Assembly (NCBI RefSeq): GCF_014646015.1
Contig: NZ_BMMQ01000006.1
Location: 124,001-188,000, forward strand
DNA from: Microbacterium nanhaiense
GTDB taxonomy: Bacteria; Actinomycetota; Actinomycetes; Actinomycetales; Microbacteriaceae
DNA length: 64,000 bases
Direction: 5' to 3'
In this document: positions 52,063 through 59,088 of the stretch, piece after piece
How the letters are laid out: each line of letters starts with the position of its first letter
Numbering within the stretch: position 1 is the first letter of the stretch
Notes under the pieces: generated by a model
Database searches by the model: none
Seen by the model: the letters and a program-made list of their open reading frames with translations, nothing else
Told to the model about the DNA's origin: nothing
Made by a program: the position numbers and the translations under genes

Positions 52063-53093
52063 CGCTGCACCTTCGCATTCATCACGGACTCACGCTCGAC
52101 GAGCGTGCATTCGACGGCCACCCGGCGCACCTCTGAGCCGGGTCCATCGAGAAGAATCTGGAGCGCCTGACGCGCCATCTGTTCATACGGCAGGGCGACC
52201 GTTGTCAGCGCGGGGTCAAGGTTCGGCGCGAGCATGTCGTGGTTGTCGAAACCGACGATCGCGATATCGCGCCCGGGGCGCTTGCCCAGCGCCTCAAGCG
52301 CTCGATACGCACCCCACGCCGTGCGGTCGTTCCCGCAGAAGATGGCCGTGGGCGGCTCCGCCGCCGCCATCAGCCGACTCGTCAGCTCGAAGCCGTCGGC
52401 GACGATGCCGGATCCGTAGGCGACGAGGGCGGGGTCGAGTACCAGCCCCTTCTCCTCGAGGGCACGCCGGTACCCTTCGAGGCGCCCGACGCCCGCGGGA
52501 AGATCACTGTCTTCCGGCTGGATGTTGATCATCGCGATGCGGTGGTGGCCCGCATCCAGCAGGTGCCTGGTCGCGGCGTAGCCCCCGCCCACCTCATCGG
52601 GGAAGACGCTCGAGAAGCGACCCGTGGGATCCTGCGCGTTCACCACGACCGAGGGAAGCGCCTCGAGGCTCTTCGGCACGTCGACGTGACGGTGGTACAT
52701 GGACGCGTAGATCACCCCCGAGACGCGATACGAGAGCATCATGTCGACCGCCGCGGCCTCGAGCTCGGCATCGTCATAGGCATCGACGGACAGCAGAACG
52801 TTTCCGGTCTCCCACGCGAACTGCTGCGCGCCCTTAAGGAGTTCGCCCGCGAAGGGGGCGCTCGCCACCTCGTCCGAGATGAAGCCGATCATCCCGGAAT
52901 GGCCGCTGCGCAACGACTTCGCGAAGGCGTTCGTGCGATAGCCGAGCTGCTCGACGGCATCCTTGACGCGCTTGCGCGTGTCCTCGGACACGCGCCCGCC
53001 ATCCGCACCGTTGAGCACGAGCGAGACGGTCGCCTGCGAGACGCCGGCCTGCGTGGCCACCTGCGTCATCGTGACAGCTCTGCGCTTGGCCAC
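52059..53093 (-). CDS. LacI-family repressor of the fructan locus
   Basis: A 344-residue LacI-type regulator: helix-turn-helix TMTQVATQAGVSQATVSLVLNG at about 8-29, hinge helix, then a ribose-binding-like ligand domain. It is the first gene of the operon with the importer and GH32, overlapping the permease by 4 nt, with an operator 18 nt before its start. It should respond to a fructo-oligosaccharide, fructose or fructose phosphate. Confidence 0.93.
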   Translation of the reverse strand: MAKRRAVTMTQVATQAGVSQATVSLVLNGADGGRVSEDTRKRVKDAVEQLGYRTNAFAKSLRSGHSGMIGFISDEVASAPFAGELLKGAQQFAWETGNVLLSVDAYDDAELEAAAVDMMLSYRVSGVIYASMYHRHVDVPKSLEALPSVVVNAQDPTGRFSSVFPDEVGGGYAATRHLLDAGHHRIAMINIQPEDSDLPAGVGRLEGYRRALEEKGLVLDPALVAYGSGIVADGFELTSRLMAAAEPPTAIFCGNDRTAWGAYRALEALGKRPGRDIAIVGFDNHDMLAPNLDPALTTVALPYEQMARQALQILLDGPGSEVRRVAVECTLVERESVMNAKVQR

Positions 53094-53110
53094 ACCCTCA
53101 CCCCTTCGGA

Positions 53111-53126
53111 AGTTATTCGTATAACT
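53111..53126. promoter_or_regulatory. LacI-type operator upstream of fructan operon
   Basis: AGTTATTCGTATAACT has perfect 6-nt arms around a 4-nt centre and lies 18 nt before the lacI start, in the promoter region of the LacI-importer-GH32 operon. Confidence 0.75.
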
Positions 53127-53173
53127 GGAGCTACTTTACGAGCGCTTCGCCGCGACGTCAAGCCGGAATGCGC

Positions 53174-54055
53174 TCACGCGGCGAGCTCGCGCGCCCACGG
53201 CAGGTTCGCCCCCGCCCGCGACACCGTGACGGCGGCCGCGCGCACCGCGTCGCGGCCGATCTGAGCGACGCGATCGCGACCGAGATCCGCGGACCCCGAC
53301 TCGCACACCGACGCGATGAGCGAGGCCATGAAGGTGTCGCCGGCCCCGATCGTGTCGACGGCCTCCACGCGAACCGGATCCACGCGCACGCGCCCGCTCG
53401 GCGTCGCAAGGACGGCGCCCTCCGCGCCCATCGTCACGGCCGCGAGTCGTGCACCGTCCGCGAGCACGGCGTCGAGGACATCGCCGATCGCCTTGCCCGG
53501 GAAGAGCCATTCCGCGTCCTCATCACTCAGCTTCACCACGGTACTGAGCTGCGCGATCTCATGAAACCGCGCCTCAACCTCGCCCCTCGCCCCGACGAGA
53601 TCCGGACGGATATTGGGGTCGAAGGTCACCTCCGCGGCCCCGGCCGCCCGAATCAGCCGCACCACATCCGACGCGCCGGGTTCGAGGAACGCCGCAATGG
53701 ATCCCGTATGCACGACGGACGCGGGAGGCAGCGCCACGTCACCGAACCCGCCCCACGCGATATCGAAGTCGTACTCGGCGGACCCGTCCCTCCGGATCCT
53801 CGCCCGCGCCGTCGAGGTCGCGGCCGCGCGCTCGACGAGAACGCGCACGGCCGAGTCCCTCAGGTGCGCTTCGATCGCCTCGCCGCGCAGATCCGCGCCG
53901 AACTGAGTGAGCAGTGACACCTCGACGCCGAGCCTCCCGAGGCCCAGCGCGACGTTCGCGGGGCTCCCGCCCACGTGCTCGACCGAGCCGCCCTCCTTCT
54001 CGACGATGTCGATGAGTGCCTCACCGATCACGAGCACCGGTCCCGATGTAGTCAT
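53174..54055 (-). CDS. PfkB-family fructokinase
   Basis: A 293-residue ribokinase/PfkB-family sugar kinase with GGSPANVALGLGRLG near the N-terminus and the anion hole plus catalytic Asp in DTIGAGDTFMASLI. It would phosphorylate the fructose released by GH32. The ATG at 54055 is taken; a LacI-type operator overlaps it, so it should be co-regulated with the importer operon although transcribed separately. Confidence 0.9.
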   Translation of the reverse strand: MTTSGPVLVIGEALIDIVEKEGGSVEHVGGSPANVALGLGRLGVEVSLLTQFGADLRGEAIEAHLRDSAVRVLVERAAATSTARARIRRDGSAEYDFDIAWGGFGDVALPPASVVHTGSIAAFLEPGASDVVRLIRAAGAAEVTFDPNIRPDLVGARGEVEARFHEIAQLSTVVKLSDEDAEWLFPGKAIGDVLDAVLADGARLAAVTMGAEGAVLATPSGRVRVDPVRVEAVDTIGAGDTFMASLIASVCESGSADLGRDRVAQIGRDAVRAAAVTVSRAGANLPWARELAA

Positions 54056-54066
54056 TCGTATAACCC
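54051..54066. promoter_or_regulatory. LacI-type operator at fructokinase start
   Basis: GTCATTCGTATAACCC shares the core ATTCGTATAAC with the operator at 53111. It overlaps the start codon of the fructokinase gene. Confidence 0.6.
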
Positions 54067-54122
54067 CTTCTGATATCACGCGACTCGATGAGGATAGCCG
54101 ACGCGCACCCGCCGAGCCGAAA

Positions 54123-54191
54123 CCGCGGAGATGAGCCCGGACTGCGGATCCGATCGCGCGATCCTTCCGCAGGCGCGGCTCATCTCCGCGG
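54123..54191. repeat. 69-nt palindromic repeat, family B, copy 3
   Basis: Same arms as copy 2 (CCGCGGAGATGAGCC, 54123-54137, and its complement, 54177-54191), with the same central CGCGCGATCCTTCCGC. It lies between the divergent fructokinase and SMP-30 genes and ends about 20 nt from the latter's -10 box. Confidence 0.9.
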
Positions 54192-54209
54192 GGTGGCGCC
54201 CCCCCCCCC

Positions 54210-54215
54210 TACACT
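54210..54215 (+). promoter_or_regulatory. -10 box of a leaderless SMP-30 transcript
   Basis: TACACT ends 6 nt before the GTG at 54222, which points to transcription starting at the start codon. An 11-base C run (54199-54209) fills part of the -35/-10 spacer. Confidence 0.4.
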
Positions 54216-54221
54216 GACAGG

Positions 54222-55088
54222 GTGACGATGACGTTGTTCCAGCCCGAGTCCCTGCGCCGGCTCTGGACCGGTGCCGAGTGGACCGAGGGGCCGCTCTGGA
54301 TCCCCTCGACCGGCCGGGTGCGCTTCAGCGACATCCCGAATCATCGGATCATCGACGTGGATCCCGCCTCCCGCGAGGCCGTGATCGTGACGTCCGACTC
54401 CGAGTACACCAACGCCCGCGCCTTCGACGCCCGCGGCCGACTCATCGAGTGCTCGCACGGGCGGCGGCGCGTCGAACGGATCGTCAACGAGGCGACGTAC
54501 GCCTCCGAGTCGGTCGTCGACTCGTGGAACGGGCGCCGCCTGAACTCGCCCAACGATGTCGTCGTCGATTCCTCCGGTGCGATCTGGTTCACGGATCCGC
54601 CCTACGGCATCGCCCCCGAGGGCCGCGAGGGCCACCCGGGCGAGCAGGAGTACGGCGGGTGCTTCGTCTTCCGATATACGCCCGCCACCGGCGAGCTGGC
54701 CGCCGCGATCACGACGATGCGGCACCCCAACGGCCTCGCCTTCTCCCCCGATGAGTCGCGCCTCTACGTCTCCGACACGGGTCACGCGTGGGACACCGAC
54801 GCGCGCGGCGAGATCCTCGTGTTCGACATCGACGACGGCGAGCCGATCGGCGGCACGCGCTTCGCCTGCGTCGACGTGGGCGCCTCCGACGGCATCAAGG
54901 TCGACGGATCCGGTCGCCTCTGGAGTTCGGCCGGCGACGGCGTGTACGTCTTCTCCCCCGACGGCGCGCTCGTCGAGAAGCTGCCGCTGCCCGAACGCGT
55001 CTCAAACCTCTGTTTCGGCGGCGACGACGGCCGCGACCTCTTCATCACCGCGACCACCAGCCTGTACGCCGTGCGCGTGAACGTCTAG
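54222..55088 (+). CDS. SMP-30/gluconolactonase-family lactonase
   Basis: A 288-residue six-bladed propeller of the SMP-30/LRE family. Metal ligands are likely Glu22 (WTEGPLW), Asn110 (NSPNDV) or Asn169 (MRHPNG), and Asp222 (GASDGIKVD). It hydrolyses a sugar lactone, for example the product of an aldose dehydrogenase. In this neighbourhood L-rhamnono-, galactono- or apionolactone are conceivable. It starts with GTG (54222) if leaderless, or ATG at 54228. It converges on a LacI gene with CTAG shared by the two stops. Confidence 0.88.
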   Translation: MTMTLFQPESLRRLWTGAEWTEGPLWIPSTGRVRFSDIPNHRIIDVDPASREAVIVTSDSEYTNARAFDARGRLIECSHGRRRVERIVNEATYASESVVDSWNGRRLNSPNDVVVDSSGAIWFTDPPYGIAPEGREGHPGEQEYGGCFVFRYTPATGELAAAITTMRHPNGLAFSPDESRLYVSDTGHAWDTDARGEILVFDIDDGEPIGGTRFACVDVGASDGIKVDGSGRLWSSAGDGVYVFSPDGALVEKLPLPERVSNLCFGGDDGRDLFITATTSLYAVRVNV

Positions 55089-56137
55089 CCGATCGTCGTG
55101 GCGCCGGGGCTGATCTCGACCGGCACGACGACGCGCTCGTGCGCGTGGTCCGGCTGCGCCTCCGCTTCGAGCAGGCGCACCGCCTCGGCGCCCATCGCAT
55201 AGCCGGGCAGCGTGATCGAGGTCATCGACATCCAGTCGTTGCCGCTCGGACGATGGTCGCCGTCCATGCCGACGATCGCGACGTCGTCCGGGATCCTCAG
55301 ATCGCTCGCCGCGCGCAGCGTCGGCATCGCGCCGATCGCGAGCTCGTCGGAGAGGAACAGCAGCGCGACGCGCTCGCCGCGGGCCTTCGCCGCCCGGAGG
55401 GCGTCGATGAGCTCGCCGATGATCGCCGCGCCCGCGTTCTGCATGAGACCCGGCGTGAGGACCTCGGTGAGGCGCACGCCGCGGCGGGCGGCCGCCTCGC
55501 GGGCCCCGCGGCGCCGCTCACCCACGGGCTGCACGATGTCGTCGATCGAGAGGAAGTAGGCGTGGCGGATCCCGAGGTCCGCGATGTGGTCGACGGCGGC
55601 GCGACCGACCTGCTCGTTGTCCATGAGCACGGTGCACCAATCGGCACCCGGCACGTCGTAGTTGACGAGCACGATCGGCCGGACGTGGTTGCGGATCCGG
55701 TCGATGCCCGCGCTCGGCTCGCGCATCGAACAGACGATCACGCCGCCGGCGCGCGCCTCGGCGAAGTATCCGAGCAGGTCGTCCTGGGCGTCGTGCTGTT
55801 CGATGCCGTTGGCGAGATCGTGGGCGTTGTACCCGCTGTTGGCCATGACGACCCGCTTGCCCGTGACCCCCGCGGTGAGCTGGGCGCCGCGGGCGACCTC
55901 GACGAAGAGCCGGTTTATGAGATCGGGAACGATCAGCCCCAGGTCCTCCGAGGCGTTCTGGATCAGCGTGCGACCTGCGGAGCTGCGAATGTATCCCAGC
56001 TCGGCGATGGCGCTGTGCACCCGCTCGAGGGTCTCGGGCGCGAGCCGCTCGGGATTGTTGAGCGCGTTCGAGACGGTTCCGACCGACACCCCTGCCGCAC
56101 GCGCCACGGCGCCGATGTTGGGGGTCCCCCGTCGCAT
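55085..56137 (-). CDS. LacI-family regulator next to rhamnose mutarotase
   Basis: A 350-residue LacI regulator with helix-turn-helix NIGAVARAAGVSVGTVSNALNN and a ligand domain ending in SITLPGYAMGAEAVRLLEAE. The ATG at 56137 has GAAGGAG at good distance, so it is preferred to the longer frame up to 56203, which would read through the divergent promoter. It is divergent from rhaM with a 13-bp palindrome between, so L-rhamnose or a derivative is a likely effector. Confidence 0.92.
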   Translation of the reverse strand: MRRGTPNIGAVARAAGVSVGTVSNALNNPERLAPETLERVHSAIAELGYIRSSAGRTLIQNASEDLGLIVPDLINRLFVEVARGAQLTAGVTGKRVVMANSGYNAHDLANGIEQHDAQDDLLGYFAEARAGGVIVCSMREPSAGIDRIRNHVRPIVLVNYDVPGADWCTVLMDNEQVGRAAVDHIADLGIRHAYFLSIDDIVQPVGERRRGAREAAARRGVRLTEVLTPGLMQNAGAAIIGELIDALRAAKARGERVALLFLSDELAIGAMPTLRAASDLRIPDDVAIVGMDGDHRPSGNDWMSMTSITLPGYAMGAEAVRLLEAEAQPDHAHERVVVPVEISPGATTIG

Positions 56138-56169
56138 CGTGTCTCCTTCGGCACGCATACGCGCCATGG

Positions 56170-56182
56170 TACTGGCACAGTA
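56170..56182. promoter_or_regulatory. Palindrome in lacI-rhaM divergent promoter
   Basis: TACTGGCACAGTA, perfect 5-bp arms around GCA, 5 nt before the rhaM ATG and 33 nt before the lacI start. A possible operator half of the LacI regulator. Confidence 0.45.
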
Positions 56183-56187
56183 GAGGC

Positions 56188-56511
56188 ATGCAGCGCATCG
56201 CATCTGTCATTGGTCTTGCAGCCGACAAGCGCGAGGAGTACGAGGCCTATCACGCCGCTGTGTGGCCCGAGGTGCTCGCCACGATCACCGAGTGCAATAT
56301 TCGAAACTACTCGATCTTCCGTCACGGCGAGCTGTTGTTCTCCTACTTCGAGTACGTCGGCGACGACTACGCGGCCGATATGGCGCGAATGGCCGCCGAC
56401 CCTGCCACGCAGAGGTGGTGGTCGGTGCAGGATCCGCTGCAGACCCGCCTGCCCGGCACGCCCGACGGCGATCAGTGGCTGACGATCCCGGAGATCTTCC
56501 ATCACGATTGA
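56188..56511 (+). CDS. rhaM: L-rhamnose mutarotase
   Basis: A 107-residue RhaM/YiiL-family dimeric alpha-beta protein: YHAAVWPEVL with His22 as the likely catalytic residue, CNIRNYSIFRHG, and a Trp-rich C-terminus (RWWSVQDPLQ). It interconverts the anomers of L-rhamnose. It agrees with two alpha-L-rhamnosidase genes downstream; rhamnose kinase and isomerase genes are not in this window. Confidence 0.93.
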   Translation: MQRIASVIGLAADKREEYEAYHAAVWPEVLATITECNIRNYSIFRHGELLFSYFEYVGDDYAADMARMAADPATQRWWSVQDPLQTRLPGTPDGDQWLTIPEIFHHD

Positions 56512-56525
56512 GCTGCCCGATATGC

Positions 56526-56551
56526 TTAGCTATGCTTATTAGATAAGCTAA
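56526..56551. promoter_or_regulatory. Two abutting MarR boxes before the apiosidase-like gene
   Basis: TTAGCTATGCTTA (56526-56538) and TTAGATAAGCTAA (56539-56551) each differ by one base from TTAGCNNNGCTAA, which is perfect at 58702 in front of the marR gene. They lie 27 nt before the GTG start of the hydrolase gene. Confidence 0.75.
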
Positions 56552-56577
56552 GTTCATCGATACAGGGAGGTATCGCG

Positions 56578-58260
56578 GTGGCTGACGTTCCCCAATGGGA
56601 GGTCTTCGAGGTCTCGCTGACATCCGATCGGCAGTACGACAACCCGTTCCTGGACGCCGAGCTCCGGGCGACGTTCACCCAGGGAGAGGTGCGCGAGAGC
56701 GTCGACGGCTTCTACGACGGCGACGGCACCTGGCGGGCGCGATTCGCGCCGATGACCAGGGGCGAGTGGCGCTACACGACGAGCTCCTCGGATCCGGCGC
56801 TCGTCTCCGAGGGATCCTTCACGGTGGGCGCGCCGATCTCGTCCGGCGGCCTGTGCCTCAGCTCGCGCTTCGGCAACTACTTCGAGCGGGAGGACGGATC
56901 ACACACCCTCATCGCGAACGACGGTTGGTTCCCACACGTCGCCAACCGCGTCGGCGCGAAGAACGACTTCGACTTCGAAGACGTCGACTTCCCCCAGCCC
57001 AGCGAGGCCGACTGGTACCGCTACCTCGACCTCATCGCCGAACACCGCATCAACTTCGTCGTCGACATCGGCCAGCTGTACGCCCGCCAATCGACGATCA
57101 CGGACACATCCTTCCGCTGGCCGTGGAAGGTCGTCGACGCCCAGCGGAACAGGATCGATCGCGACCGGTTCAACCTCGACTACTACCAGCGCATGGACCG
57201 GCAAATCGCCTACGCGAAGAACAAGGGCATCTTCTTCGCGATGGAGCTGCTGTACGACAACTCCGTCGTGCGGCCGCGCGAGTGGGACAACCACCCCTCG
57301 AACGTCCGCAACGGCGGCTGGCTCGAGGGCGACGGCAACGGCGTCGGGTGGCGCTCGTGGTTCGACCTCGACAACCCCGTGCACATGGAGTACGTGCGGC
57401 GATACGTGCGCTACACCTGGGCCCGCTACGGTGCGTTCTGGAACGTCGCCTGGTCGGTCGGATCCGAGAACGGGAACCTCGCGCGCATCAACGACGAGCG
57501 CCTGCCGCAGGCGTTCATCGCGCCGGAGATCCCCGCGGCGTGGTTCCAGTACTGGACTGACTTCCTCAACCGCAGGGATCCCTACGGTCGCATGAAGTCC
57601 TACGGCGACGCGGGCCGACAGGAGCTGATGATCGCGAACGCCGGCAACAACTTCATCATCACGCAGGATCCGCGCAACTACCCGAAGGACGATGTCCGGC
57701 ACGGCTGGCGGGCGATGAACGCCTTCGGCGAGATGATGTGGAAGTTCGGCCGCCCCGTGATCGTCGGGGAGATGACGGCGGGGAACAACGGCCAGTACGA
57801 CGCGGAGCGGCGCCTGTACTGGATCGCCTTCACGGGCGGCTACTCGATGGGTCGCGCGGACCGACACTTCCCGACGATCATCGACGGCAGGCTCGCGGAG
57901 TCGGTGAAGTTCGGCATCGACGGCGTCCCGCCGATCTACGCCGACATCCGGCGCCTCGTCGAGTTCGTCGAGGATCGCGGGATCCGATTCTGGCGCATGC
58001 GCCCGAGCGACCGCCTCCTCGAGACTCCCGACGATCTCGTCTTCTGCCTCGCCGCTGAGGAGGAGGAATACGTGCTCTACTTCGCGGAGGGCGGCGTCGC
58101 CTCCCTCGATGCGCCCGCCGGCACCGCCGAGTGGTTCAACCCCCGCACCGGCGAGACCACGGGCGCCGTCGAGATCGAGGCCGGGCGCCGGCGTTTCGCG
58201 GCGCCGGACGACGACGACTGGGTGCTGCGCCTCAGGGCCGCCGGCGACCTCACTCGGTAG
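56578..58260 (+). CDS. Apiosidase-like glycoside hydrolase (DUF5060 plus GH140-like domain)
   Basis: A 560-residue protein without signal peptide. Residues 1-85 form a DUF5060-type beta-domain (GTWRARFAPMTRGEWRY), followed by an apiosidase-like (DUF4038, GH140-related) TIM barrel and a short C-terminal beta-domain (EEYVLYFAEGG, AEWFNPRTGE). Candidate catalytic carboxylates are Glu297 (VGSENGNL) and Glu398 (IVGEMTAG). GH140 enzymes cut apiose from rhamnogalacturonan II. The start is GTG with GGGAGG 7 nt before it. Two MarR boxes in the promoter suggest control by the MarR protein encoded downstream. With the apionate operon it suggests apiose use, but the substrate is not proved. Confidence 0.82.
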   Translation: MADVPQWEVFEVSLTSDRQYDNPFLDAELRATFTQGEVRESVDGFYDGDGTWRARFAPMTRGEWRYTTSSSDPALVSEGSFTVGAPISSGGLCLSSRFGNYFEREDGSHTLIANDGWFPHVANRVGAKNDFDFEDVDFPQPSEADWYRYLDLIAEHRINFVVDIGQLYARQSTITDTSFRWPWKVVDAQRNRIDRDRFNLDYYQRMDRQIAYAKNKGIFFAMELLYDNSVVRPREWDNHPSNVRNGGWLEGDGNGVGWRSWFDLDNPVHMEYVRRYVRYTWARYGAFWNVAWSVGSENGNLARINDERLPQAFIAPEIPAAWFQYWTDFLNRRDPYGRMKSYGDAGRQELMIANAGNNFIITQDPRNYPKDDVRHGWRAMNAFGEMMWKFGRPVIVGEMTAGNNGQYDAERRLYWIAFTGGYSMGRADRHFPTIIDGRLAESVKFGIDGVPPIYADIRRLVEFVEDRGIRFWRMRPSDRLLETPDDLVFCLAAEEEEYVLYFAEGGVASLDAPAGTAEWFNPRTGETTGAVEIEAGRRRFAAPDDDDWVLRLRAAGDLTR

Positions 58261-58684
58261 CGAAGCGCTCCATGAGTTGCGCGGCACGGGCGAGCACCTC
58301 GCGCTCGTCGTCGCCCAGCTCCCGCAAGCGGTCGGTGAGCCACGCATCGCGCCGCGCCATCGTCTCGCCCACCTCCTCGGCGCCCGCGGGCGTCACGGCG
58401 AGCAGCCGCTTGCGGCGGTCGCCCCCGTCGTGCGCGCGGACGACGAGCCCGGCCTCCTCGAGCGCGTTCACGGTGCGGTTCATCGACGGCGCCGACACGC
58501 GCTCCCGTTGCGCCAGCTCCGAGAGCGTCAGCGGACCGAAGCGGTTCACGACCGCGAGGGCTCCGAACTGTGCGTCCGTGAGCCGCGTCGCGGCATCCTG
58601 CGTCAGCTCGTTGCGCAGGCGCCGGGCCAGGCGGAAGGTCGCGAGGCGCAGATCCGTGCTCTGCTCGGGGAGGGAACGTGACAT
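58250..58684 (-). CDS. MarR-family regulator
   Basis: A 144-residue MarR/SlyA regulator: TLSELAQRERVSAPSMNRTVNALEEAGLVVR (recognition helix), the wing HDGGDRRKRLLAVT and helices for dimerisation at both ends. The ATG at 58684 is used. It overlaps the 3' end of the apiosidase-like gene by 11 nt (convergent) and is divergent from a small unknown gene, with a perfect TTAGCAAAGCTAA box between, so it is probably autoregulated. Confidence 0.93.
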   Translation of the reverse strand: MSRSLPEQSTDLRLATFRLARRLRNELTQDAATRLTDAQFGALAVVNRFGPLTLSELAQRERVSAPSMNRTVNALEEAGLVVRAHDGGDRRKRLLAVTPAGAEEVGETMARRDAWLTDRLRELGDDEREVLARAAQLMERFATE

Positions 58685-58701
58685 GGAGCGAGTATATCTT
58701 T

Positions 58702-58714
58702 TTAGCAAAGCTAA
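58702..58714. promoter_or_regulatory. Perfect MarR box (TTAGC-N3-GCTAA)
   Basis: TTAGCAAAGCTAA lies 18 nt upstream of marR and 25 nt upstream of the divergent 83-residue gene. It matches the two boxes before the apiosidase-like gene. Confidence 0.8.
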
Positions 58715-58738
58715 TGATCATCCCAGGAAGGAGACACG

Positions 58739-58990
58739 ATGTCTCACCCGAAGCGCTTTCTCTGGATCACCCGCGAGGACTCGACCCGCGGGCACCTCTC
58801 GCACGCCCTCGCGGCGCTCGACGGCCAGTTCGCCGCGTCGACCGACGAGCTGCGGATCCTCACGGTCGCGCCCGATCGGCCCGCGGCGATCCCCGAGGGC
58901 TATCGCCTCATCACGGGCGAGCCGGTCGCGCCGGGCGCGATGAGCGACGCGGAACTGCCGAAGCAGGGCCTGCTCCTCGTCGCGGTCTGA
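58739..58990 (+). CDS. Small conserved-looking protein of unknown function, MarR-controlled
   Basis: An 83-residue, probably cytoplasmic protein (MSHPKRFLWITREDSTRGHLSHALAALD...). It has no recognised domain, no membrane segment and no Cys. An AAGGAG ribosome site stands 7 nt before the ATG, and the MarR box is in its promoter, so it is very likely a real gene. It ends 20 nt before a copy of the 65-nt palindrome. Function unknown; co-regulation with the apiosidase-like gene is inferred. Confidence 0.75.
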   Translation: MSHPKRFLWITREDSTRGHLSHALAALDGQFAASTDELRILTVAPDRPAAIPEGYRLITGEPVAPGAMSDAELPKQGLLLVAV

Positions 58991-59010
58991 GCAGCGGACC
59001 CCGCACGAGA

Positions 59011-59075
59011 ATCGGAGAAATCACGAATCTCGGATCCCTCCCGCGAGGAGGTCCGAGATCCGTGATTTCTCCGAG
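59011..59075. repeat. 65-nt palindromic repeat, family A, copy 4
   Basis: Arms 59011-59033 and 59053-59075, with the same 19-nt centre length and the same flank (ATCGGTGACGC) as copy 5. It lies between the convergent small gene and the GH78 stop and could end both transcripts. Confidence 0.87.
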
Positions 59076-59088
59076 ATCGGTGACGCGC

